Origin: Apoderus coryli
Lineage: Eukaryota; Arthropoda; Insecta; Coleoptera; Attelabidae
Length of the DNA stretch: 64,000 bases
Reading direction: 5' to 3'
Assembly (NCBI GenBank): GCA_911728435.2
Contig: OU452208.1
Coordinates: 930,001 to 994,000 of the forward strand
In this document: positions 34,849-46,900 of the stretch, piece by piece
How the letters are laid out: each line of letters begins with the position of its first letter
How positions within the stretch are numbered: position 1 is the first letter of the stretch
The notes under the pieces: generated by a model
Database searches by the model: none
What the model saw: the letters and a program-made list of their open reading frames with translations, nothing else
What the model was told of the DNA's origin: nothing
Program-made: the position numbers and the translations under genes

Positions 34849-34890
34849 TTGTAGTATTTTTGTGGCAGATATTTATATCGCAAATTAATT

Positions 34891-34948
34891 ATGAGATTGT
34901 GGATAGGAATTGTGTTATTAAGCTTTTCAAGCGTTATTGCGGTAGAAG
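34891..34948 (+). CDS. Chitinase gene B exon 1 (signal peptide)
   Basis: The exon starts with ATG and codes for MRLWIGIVLLSFSSVIAVE plus one base of the next codon. This is a hydrophobic secretion signal, with cleavage likely after SVIA. The donor is GTAAGAAT. The ATG is the first after the predicted start of transcription. Too short for most ORF finders; supported by its position behind a TATA/Inr promoter and by a phase that matches exon 2. Confidence 0.85.
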
Positions 34949-37900
34949 GTAAGAATCTTTATAGAAATATACTTACTGTTGTCTTCAGGCATTTTTCATA
35001 CTATAAAATACCCACTTGGATTATTTTTTCACGTTAGATCAAAGACTTTCTGTCTTTGAGCGAAAGATTGCCAACTTTGACCGTAAATTTACTACAATCA
35101 CTGGCTAACTGAAAGTGATTGAATGTTAGCTCCAATCGGGGGCCTGTTGTTGAACTTGATAACAGACTGGACCAAATTGAGCAATTTGCAAAAAGGAATA
35201 CGCTTTGCTTCCACGGGATTCCTGAAAATAACGGTGATGACGTCAATAAAATTATCTAACGATTTATAAATCAGTCTCTGTTTGTCAGTTGTGTAAACAA
35301 TGATATAGAATCCGTATATCGCATTAGCAAGATCGATAATACTCATAAACGTCCACCAATTATTTCCGTAAGTGCTCAAAACGTGATGAGGAATATAGCG
35401 CGAAGAAGCGGCTGAAAAACTCAAAGTTTGAGAACTTGACCTCATCCCGTTGCTTAATTGAAGCTAAGAAGAAATATGGCAGCGTTAAAATGTGGTCAGC
35501 AGGAGGAATAGTGTGGGTGTGAGACGTATCCTCTAAAAAAAGATTAGTTTAGTTTGTAAAAGAACAAAGATGTGCTTATGTTTGTTAGTGAAAATTTTGT
35601 GTGAATCATTTCGGTAACTATCAATAGGTATATCAATATCAATTTGGCTTTATTTGATTTGTTTTTGTTTTGCTGATGTTTTTGGTTCATTCCTATAAAT
35701 TGATAGTCCTTAGATTGTTAAAAAATTGTAAACAAGATACAAATCTACTATAATGGTGCATTATTTACCTCTTTGTGATAATTTGTACCTATTTAATTTT
35801 ATTTCCAGGAAATTTTTGTTTTCTGTACCAAAACATCAATAATTGACATTATTGAAATTGATACTGATTAATATGCTTATTATTTGTTTTTTATTATGGT
35901 TGAATCATGTACTTTCTCCAAGACTACCTAATAAACTAACATATCGATTAATGTCATTTTGTTGGTTACATAATGACACTCATTATACATACCCGTGGAA
36001 TAATATTTCATTATTATACCAATGGACCAATGGGAAGACGTATATCGTATTATATTTTAAGTTGCATAAGTCTTGCTTGCCTTACCTACGTATAACCTAG
36101 AGCCTGGTTCGCAGCATATTTTCAAATAGGTACCTATATATTATCACATTATTATTTTTGAAAATGATAAAAATAATATAAACAAGATCATTTTCAATTT
36201 CTGAACATAAAGATATACCATTATTTATACTTTTTTGATTGATTATAATAGATTTTCCTTATCCTTTGAATTTATTGAACATCTCTTCTGCCTCTTTGGT
36301 CCACTTCCTAACAAACATCCTGGCTTAAGACGCATACACATTACGTATAGGCCGCTTAGGTTATAATCGGAACAACGATATTAGTTTGGATCTGTTTTGA
36401 ATTATATTTTTCTCACTAACGCTTTGCATGAATGAATTTAATTGGCAATTTCTAGTTTCCTTGGATTACTATAATATAACACATGCTTGCAAGAGTGACC
36501 TGGGTTGGACTGTAGTCCTGTCAAAATGCTGACAAATTAGCATATTTAAAAAAATTTTAATATAAAAGTTCTGGCATTTTTTAAAATACATTTCTCAGAT
36601 TCCGAATAGTCGTGGAGAAAGCATAGTCATCTTCTCGTGTATAACACGGCTATTATTCGTTTAGTAATTTTCATATTCGTGAATACTAACCCTGATGTCG
36701 GAAACAACAAATTCCGAAACATGTCTGGCTAGATGGAAACATCTCTTCTCAAAGTTTGAACACAAACATATATATGAATTCTGTGGAGCAGACATCTTTT
36801 AATTTATAAATACTATTTTATATTTTTCCTTACAAGGTTTACCATGATCATTATATTGTCTTAGTCTCAGGGTCTAAATTTTTTTAGAATATTCTTAATT
36901 ATTTTATCATCGTATACATTTTTTATGGCCTTGATGTTTTTTGTTTTTATTATTTTTTTGAGTCCATGAAAAAATAGCACCGTGGCTTCGTTCAAACCTT
37001 ACACTTCTGACAGAGAGATGTAGCCATAACAACTAAAAAGAATAATTATATGCATCGTTTGTCACATGAAAATAATCTGCGTCGAACTTGGAGCACTCTT
37101 ATAGAAGTCTGATTATTGCAAACGCAAAGAATTACGAAGTGCCGGAATACTTATCTGATGTTGATGGACATATGAATATAACTTTTTGCGGAGTTCTGGC
37201 AGAGGCAGGATTGCTCTAGTAAAATTGATTATTACCTAAATAACTCTTATAGCTGTGACTGCCGGTTTTCTGTTGTAATGACCATTGAATCAGATGTGAA
37301 TAAAATATTGGATTTATATTGGATCGTCTGTTAGTACGGATGGAATATTGGCTTATATTCCAGGTATTGCAGTCCATTTGACCATAGCATTGAAGTTTAT
37401 ATAATTCCGGATCCGTGCCCTTGCCGAAGAAATGTCACCCAATTAGTTTAAATGACTTGAGAATAATTAATTAGCCTCTTGCCCACGTTTTCTAAAATAT
37501 TCCAGAGGATGTTATATAATCAGTTCAGTTGTGAGCTATAATATCCCTAGGACATTATAATAATAATAATATATTTATTTCCGCCATTCAAAAAAATTTC
37601 CACAAAATATGAACTTATTTATAATAGGTACATATAAAACCAGAAATAAATATAAGAAAAATAATAGTATGCTACGATTTAAATATATGATACTCAAACC
37701 CCTGAGCAAGGAGCAAAAGTTTTTTAGTAAAACTTATCCGCTCCCGTTCAACGGCCGATACTTTACATTTTTTCTGTTCACAGCTCCATCCTGACTCTGA
37801 ACTGAACAATCTCAAATCCAATAACAAAAATCCCCCAAACACAAAATTTCAAAACAATATAATACGATTCCCCGATGCTATACAGAAGTAGATATAATGA

Positions 37901-40900
37901 TAATACCGATATACCATAAACTTAAAACATTAAAATACAGATAAATAGAAAAACAGAATAATATATGAATTACCTATGTCATTAATGTGGGACTATACTC
38001 CCCAAGCCAAACAGCTCACCGTCCTTTTAAAACACGCCAAGTACATTTTTGCTTTTATATTTTCTGGTAGAACATTATACAATTTATGTCCTATATAAAA
38101 AAAAGACCTTTGTCCGATAGTTCTTGCTGTCTTTGGTTGTCGTATTTTTTTATTATATTTTTGTCGCGTATTGTGTTTATGCTCAATCGGACTAAGCAAC
38201 ATTTTATCCTTATGCAACTGCAATAAAGCTGCTTTATAAAACATGTTTCGGATATTTAGAACTTTGCACTTATGAAATAGAGAGACTGATGGAAATCGAA
38301 CATTCAGATGAAATATTATTTTTGGAATCCTCTTTTGAATAATAAATAGTGGCTTTAAATTGGAATTATAGGCCCCTCCCCAACCGACTATTCCGTAACT
38401 TAGCAGAGATTGGACCAACGAGTAATATTGTATATTAAATTCAAAATTTCCTACAACATGGAAAGTATTGAGGGTAGTTCCGATCCCGAAAAAAAATGAT
38501 GTTTCCTCCTTTGAAGACCTCAGACCTATAAGCATAATCCCAGTATTATCTAAGCTATTTGAAAAGGTGATGAATAATCAAATTCGCTGTCATGTTGACA
38601 AATATAATATTCTTCCCCCTATACAATCTGGATTTAGATCAGGGTATAGTTGCGCTACAGCACTGTGCAACATTGTCGACGATATTTTGCGTGAAACTGA
38701 CAATGGTAGAACTAGAGCTCTTATAATGCTTGATTATTCAAAAGCCTTTGATACGATTAATTTTATAATTTTAAAAAGTATTTTGCATTATTCAGGTTTT
38801 TCACGAAACTCAATTCAACTCCTAGACTGCTATTTGACAGACCGTTCTCAGTATGTGGAGACTAATAAAGGCAGATCTGGTCTCGGTAATATTGAGTGCG
38901 GCGTCCCGCAAGGTTCTATTTTAGGTCCACTACTGTTTTCAATATATACCTCTAATATCCTAGATTCTGTAAAGCATGTTAAAACACACCTATATGCCGA
39001 TGATACACAGCTTTACCATTCTTTTTCGTCGGAAATGTGTGCACAGGCTGAGCGAGTGATTAATTCGGACTTGGAAGCGGTACTCAGTTCCTCTGTTAAG
39101 CACACTCTACATATAAATCCCAGCAAATCTACTTTAATGGTTTTTAGTGAACATCGTGACACCATCACGGATTCTCTTAATCTCGTCTTGGGCAGTTCTC
39201 ATTTGCACGCAGTAACCAAAGCCAAAAATTCGGGTCTACTTATAGACAATAATCTTCGTTTTAAAGATCATGTTACTAAGTGTCTCCAAAAAGCATATGC
39301 TGGCTTAAAAATTTTGTATCCACATCGATACATTATATCCGAAAAACTTAAAATTCAGTTGACTGACATATTGGTTTTAAGACATTTTAATTTCGCTGAT
39401 GTTGTTTATGGCCCTTGTCTTGACAAAATTGATTCCAACCGTATCGAAAGGGTACAAAAATCATGCTTAAGGTTCATTTATAACATCAGTAAATACGAAA
39501 GAATTTCTTATAAGCTTGCTGAGGCTACCTGGCTGAACATGGAGACTAGACGAAGGTTTCATTTTGTTACCTTTTGCCACAAAGTTATTATTAACCAATG
39601 CCCTCCATATTTATATAATAAAATACGTTTTCGTACAGATGTACATGCCTTGAATCTGAGGCACAAGGGCTTAATTTCTCCGCCAGCTCATCACACTACA
39701 CTTTTTCGTCGAGGATTTACATATAACGTTTACTGGCATTTAAATCAACTTCCTGACTACCTCAAATCGTTTCGTCCAATTAAATTCAGAAAAGAATACA
39801 AAAACATCTTGCTTCGGAATAACCTCCCATAAATGATTGATTCTTCTGTGTTGATAGATTCATGTGAGAGAGAGAGAGAGGGGGAATTTCATTCGCACCC
39901 AATTAACTCAATTAACTTAATTCAGTACTAATTAATTTTTATGTACTATTTGATATTTAGATTTATAACTTATTAGGTATATATAAATTATATATATGTA
40001 TAAGTATTTCTGCCAGGCTTGATCTTTTCCAAATTGTTTTCCTAGGTCTGTTTGTAGTTCTTTGATTATTAGTTATTATTTGTTATTATTATTATTTTGT
40101 TTTGGGAATTATTTCCTACTTAGAATGTTATTTTATTTCGAACTACAATAAATAAATAAAAAATAATAGAGGGTCATATTTTCCTTGATCGTAAGTATTT
40201 TTCTTGTTTGTTTAAAAATAAACATCAGAGATCGTATTTTTGAGACTAAAGAGTTTATATTGAGATCCCATTTTAAATGTTTGTCTAGAATTATTCCTAA
40301 GTATTTAACTGAGTCTCGTCTCTCTATCTCCCATGGCCGATTTCTCTGAGGCAGGAGCACATTCAAATTAGTATCCAGGGGCAGCGTTTTAACATTATTT
40401 GTAAAAGGCAAATGTACCGTTTTGTTTAGGCTTATTGTTAATTTATATTTATCAAACCATTTAGTGATTATCTGCAGATCACGAACTACTTGCTCCTTAA
40501 CTTCAGTCCAGTTTCCCCCCTCAACAAAAAGAGCCGTGTCATCTGCAAATGAGACCAAAGTGACACCGCAATTCAAAGAGAGCAAATCATTCAAATACAC
40601 ATTGAACAAAATTGGGTCCAGAACTGTCCCTTGAGGGATTCCGCATTCTATTTTTTGTGCGTTACTCACAACAGTGTGTATTTTAACTTTTTGAGTTCTT
40701 CCAGTCAAATAACTCTGGAACAATTTCAGTGGCAGTCCCCTGACACCCGCTCTTTCTAACTTCTCCAATAGCAAGTTGTGGTCAACGGTGTCAAATTCTT
40801 TAGCCAAGTCTATAAAAACCCCAGCACAAGGAATACCCTTATCCAGTGCACTATATACTTTGTCAGTTATCAATGCAATATCATCTCCTGTGAATTACCT

Positions 40901-43900
40901 TCCAAAAAGCCAAATTGATTTTCAGAGAAATAATTATTTTTTGTTAAGAAGCGCAATAATCTTTTTTCAATAATTCTTTCTATGATTTTGGAATTGTGTT
41001 CGCCGGAAATTAATATTACGAAAGATTAAGATTATTGTTCTGTATTCAATCAATAATCGCGAGCATATAGGTACATATGTATTATGTGTACCTACTGCAA
41101 AGTGCAGTATGGTTCAAATATACTTGTACCAATGGTTAGAGAATTTAAAAGCCCAAATAAGACTCAAAATTATCTTGCTGTACGTCCATTGATTTGATGC
41201 ACCTGCTTTGTAAATAAATTAAATCATATTTGTACGACACTCGAAATCTAAAGGCTTTATTTTTAATTTAGTTAATATTAAATGCTAAACATGTCAGATT
41301 CGTCTGTCGTCTGAGGTGAAAAGGGAGAAAAAACTATATTTGGAAACTAAAGTCCGCGGAAATTCTTCTAAACAAAATTGGAAATTATTACGAGATCTAA
41401 ACATTTATGCAAGGGAAAATATCACAATACCGTCTTTTATTCATGATGTTGATAATATTAATGATTTTTTTGTGGCCACTTCTACCAACAATCCGGACCC
41501 AGGAACGATCAATTTTTACTTAGGTAATAAAATTAGGCCTGATATTAACTTTGAATTTACAATGGTGGATCATGGGGAGATACTTGATGCATTGCTTGGG
41601 ATTAAGTCAAATGCTGTAGGCAGTGACATGCTCAGTATTGATATGCTAGTAGTAGTAGTTGTCCGTTTATAATGCTCTTTATACAGCATCTAGTTAATTA
41701 CTATATAGAAACGAGGAACTTCCCAACATGTTGAAAAGAAGCCAATGTCATTCCAATCCCAAAACTAAAACTCCATCAACATTTAAGGATCTTATAGACC
41801 GATTAATATACTCCCAGCGATCTCCAAGGTTATTGACAGAGTGATCTGCAATCAAATGAAAACATATCTTGATGGACATGGGTTGTTGTCGGAGGTCTAG
41901 TCTGGGTTCCGTCAGGGTCACAGTTGCTCCACGACATGACTTAAAATACTGGATGATGCATTGGCGGCGGTAGATCAGGGTCGATTGACGGCATTGCTGC
42001 TGTTGGACTACGCAAGGGGCATTTGACCGCATTGGTCATGGTTTGTTGCTGGCCATTGTGGGTTACCTGGGCTTTGGGGAGTCTCCTGTGTCTCTACTCG
42101 GAACATATGTGAATGATAGAAGTCAGGTTGTCATTTTGGGAACGGCAGTGTCTGGGCCCAGGACATTGCGTAGTGCCGCAGGGCATCCAGGAATCATTGC
42201 CATTTTTATGTATCAGGGTTTTTGTTGTTGTTATTATTATGCAGTTATCTTTAGTATTTCTAATATGTTAAGCTAGGAGGCTGTGCATCGACTTCGCCTT
42301 TTGTGTAACTTTTCTAAGTTCTTAATAAAGTCATTTATTATATTATTATTATTAATCAAAATAACAGGTTTTTAAGTAAACAGTGTGCGCCTTTGGAATA
42401 GACTTATAGAACCCATAAGTACGGTTGAATTGCAGATTCCTTTAAGGTTTATTATATGCTCTTCTATTTCTTGAACTGTTTTAGCACAAAATAAGAACGA
42501 GTCTTTTATTGTGTACTTTATCTTTCCACTGGCCCCTTTGGAACATAGCTTAGCGGATAGCACTAAATATCCATGAAGAGCCCATAAAATTTCTCCCCTC
42601 GTATCGGCGGGTTTTCAACATTACAAAGAAATACCGCACTGTGTTTTTTTTCGTTTTAAACTGACTTTAGTTTTGTACTTTACTAAATGGTACTTATATA
42701 AAAGGATTACTACTTACCTTATATTTCTACATTTTTTGTTGTATTATTTGAGAACAAATTTTAAAAATAGATTTAGGAGCACACTTCACTTTTCAACTGT
42801 ATACATTTAACTAAACAAAACAAAAAGACGCGTAAACAAAAAGTCTATGAGAATGTCATAATGTCAATGTTTTGAGTATTCAGTGTATGGTCCGGGTGCA
42901 TTGATTTGCGCGCGTTATTCAGAATTTAATGGTTAGGTTCGTAAAATTAATGCTTAGCATCCATTGAATCAACGATGATCGTTTATTAGTTTTTATGTTC
43001 GCTGTTCATAGGTGTATGATTTACAAATTATTGTGTTAAAGGCGAAGAGCATAAATTAATAAATTTAAAACATTGAAGCAATAAATAGTGACATTATATT
43101 GATGAAAAAAAACATAAATTTTCGATGTCTTGCATTTATTGATTAATGTTTCATCGTACATTGTTTCTATGTATGAAATTATTAATTTATGATCAAAATT
43201 CATTGTAACAGTGACCAATTCATAATATTAATGTTCAAAATATTGATGACAACCATTCATTGGTTTTACGTACAATATTTTTTTCAGTGTATATATAATA
43301 TATATATTATGTCCTTCTGCAAACAGAAAAAATAAATATCTTATTCTTACCAAATAGAAAAAAAACAGCTTACAACTAATACAATATTATTTATTCTTCT
43401 TCGCTGCTCTATCCGGGAGCGATTTTGGGCTGTATTTGATGGTTTTCCTCTTCGTCCCTATTTCTGATTTATCTGATTTTTGTCCTTTATCTGTCTCTGC
43501 ACTGCTGGCTGATGCAGTTTCATCAACTTCAATGTCACTTATTTCTGGGAGTTCTTCCAGTTCGTCAATGGTGATCTTCGATTATTAGATTGGAACCTTT
43601 TATCTTCGCAGAGAGGTTTTGAAGATGGGCGTTTTTTAGATGTTTACGTAGAATTTTCCTTTGTTCTCTCTTCTCCTTGGATAAGTCACTATCTATTACT
43701 ATGCCACTCCCTTTAAGATTTTTTGCATTCTTAAATATTTTAAGCTTTTTAAGGTAAGAGATAAACTCTATTATTACCGGTGGCTTTTGCGTTTTCCCAA
43801 TGGTATAGATGTTGTTGATATCGGCCTCCGTGATGTCCAGATCAAGTATATTATTCAAATTTGCTAGAGTTTCCTCTAATAGTTTTTCCTTATTGACTGC

Positions 43901-46900
43901 AAATCCAAATACAATCACGTTGTTTTTTCTAGTTCTCCGATGAAGTGCTGCACATGAAGTTTTTATCTCGTTCACCTCAGTACGCGTTACCTCGAGTTTA
44001 TCGGTTATCTCCTTGATACTACCCTTAATTTCGTCTCTGATTATTAACGTTTGCTCGTTGTTTCCTTTTAGTAGCAAATTGTATAGTTGAGTGGTTGTCA
44101 AGTTTTCTTGATCACTAAGCATTATTCTTAAATCTCTGGCGCACTAGGTCTACTACTGATTTAAACCAACTTTACCCTTTTTTAATACCAATAAGTACTT
44201 AAAATATGGTGTACCTATCAAGTTGTCTTTTTTGCGTTTAATGATAAACGATTTTGCTTTCGGTACCGATGCTGCTTTGTATGTTGAAAAAATGATTGTT
44301 GTTTTTGATCAATTACGTTATACTGATATATCAACCTGATCTAACGAACATTAGCTTTGCACTGAAGTTTTATGATTTTTCAACAACTTTAGACCACTAA
44401 AATTAACGAGAATGTAGAAGCTGTATTTATTTTGTATTTATTTTATTAATACTAAACGAGATAATTTTATGATAATCAAAAGCCCGTTGCTTGGTAAAAG
44501 TTACCAACAAACGTAGTTCAGAAATTTCACATAAGGCATTTGGCAATATCAGAAAAATATTTTTTTTACAATCGGAGTGTCATAGTGATTGAAATCTAAC
44601 CTAGGGTTGTTTGCAGTTAAATGTTGAAATCATTGTATGACAAGAAATAACAAAATTTTATGACAAGAAATAACAAAATTTTATGACAAGAAATAACAAA
44701 ATGTAATTGGTTATTGGAACTGTCAAAAACCTTTCAAATTACCTAATTGTCGTCATGGTTTCAGGAAGGGTCACAAGTACAGCTATGCTATTAGCTAAAG
44801 TTACGCATGACATTATATTACATTATCCGAGCTCGTGATATGGGTGACATTATGGCTGTTATATTGATAGGCTTTTCGATACATGTTAGCAGCTAAATTA
44901 AGGTTACACAACTTTGCTGATTCATTATGATCTTATATTTATGTATAAGAAAATAGAGAGACATAGATATGGTCCAGGGTTCCAATGTTGATGATATCAA
45001 TGGGGTCCTCCAGGGTTGAACTTTGGGACATCTGGTGTCTTAATATACACCTATTCTATATTCTAATCATTAAACTGCTGTAGATGATACCCAAATCTAT
45101 TAATCTTTTCCCCCAAATAATATTCTAGAAGCCCAAAAGGAAGTCAACCCTGATCTTCATATTTTATACACCCTCCCCAGGTATACATTTATATAAGGTT
45201 AAACCCATCAAACTCTAACCTGCTGCTGTCTAGCAGTAGTAGGAATAATGTATATTTTATCAAAGAATGTTTTATTAGTGATAACAATATTATCCAGTGT
45301 GTTAAATCTGAAAGGCACTGTGGGTATGAATATGATAATTTCTTTGAGATGTCGGGAGCACGTAAAGGGGTTGCTTGGAAAGTCATACATTAACTTAAAA
45401 CTCTTGTATTCTAAGAAAAATTTTTTTGGGTCGACAAACCCTGTGAAGCATTCATCTACCTTTAATTTTAGTCATTTTGTTTACCAAATAGTTGTGATAT
45501 TAGAGCAAAACTAGGAGCTATTTTATAAATTCGACACATTGACCGACTTACTTCACCACATCATCGTATATCGATTTTTCAGAGGGGTTTTACCTACAAT
45601 GCTATAAAGTTTCATAATACTATTTCTAATGAGTTCCGTAGATTCGTTCCAGAAAGGTTTCAATGTAAGTTTAAGCAAGCAGTGAATATTTCTTTTTTTG
45701 TATTTCCCCTTTTCTTCCTTATTAATTTATTAGTTTTGATCTTTGAGAATTGAATCGCGCATACACAGGGTGACCTTTTTTTAAGACATGGTGATTTATA
45801 AATAGCTAATTTGATATTGTAGAAGAATGTTTATTTTTTAGTATTATATATGTAAAAAGTATTCTTCTTTATTTTTAATTTATTTAATAACAGTCTAAAA
45901 ACCACACCCAAAATCATTTATTATTTGTCATCACATAAAACAACGTATTTCTAACAGCTCTTATTAACATCTTTCTTCTATTATATCTTATATTTTTCTA
46001 TTCTCATCACTGGTTCGGCCGTCCTTATTGTATCGAAAACCAAAACCTGTTTGTCTGGTGTGACGTAGGTGAACCACGTCGGAATGTACTTTACAGGGGA
46101 TGATTGCTAACATATATACTAAAAGTGATTGGTTGCTAATTGGGATTCAGTAGAGTTCGGCCTATCTGGTGACTGGATTTGTGCTTGTTATTGGATACCT
46201 ATTTTCCAATAAATGTTATATTTTAATATTGTTTTTTTTAAATAAAGACGTATTATTATTATTAATGTTGTAAAATAAAATTTAATTGTTTCAGATAAGA
46301 ACATATTCTGTTACTTTGAAAGTTGGACGGTTTATCGCCCTGGCAATGGTAAATTTGATACATCAAATATCGAGCCTGATCTATGCACCCATGTATGTTT
46401 CACATTTTTGGGTGTAAACAACGATGGATCCATTAATATCTTAGACCCTTGGGAATCAGACGATGATGGCAAATACCGTAAGCGAGAATTGATTAATAAT
46501 AGAACCGCTAAACTTGAACATAATTAAAAATATTTTTCACTTGTTTTGGGCAGGTGGATTATAGGAAATAAGAGAAATCAACTTTTAAGATCATTTAATT
46601 TTGCTTCCTCAGGGCTCTAAAATTATAACAATGCTATAAATAATGTTCACACACATACAATACAAAATTTTCTACATTTAAAACGATGTTAAGAAAATGC
46701 TTCTTAGGATGAAACAATTTATACTCGTAATATAACATAAAGGAATGACAATAAAGAAACAATAAAAACCAGCTAAGTATATAAATTATACAGAAAAATA
46801 CTTAAACTTTTATCGCAACAATGCCGATCTCTTTCTTTATCTTCTTCCATTTTTTTGTAAAAATTAATTATCCTTAACAGACACGATATAGGTATACATA

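Larger units (their letters stand above)
37567..41030 (-). pseudogene. LINE on the - strand, split in two by a later LINE insertion
   Basis: The right part, 41030-40169 on the - strand, encodes NYFSENQFGFLEG (then a frameshift), IDLAKEFDTVDHNLLLEKLE (first Asp), GIPQGTVLDP, SFADDTALFVEGG (FADD box) and VKYLGIILDKHLKW. The left part, 38422-37993, goes on exactly where that stops, with YYSLVQSLLSYGIVGWGG and the C-terminus. The 3' UTR ends in an (ATT)n tail near 37567. Sequence 38428-40163 between the two is a younger LINE. In the palm the usual TKAFD is AKEFD. Confidence 0.9.
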
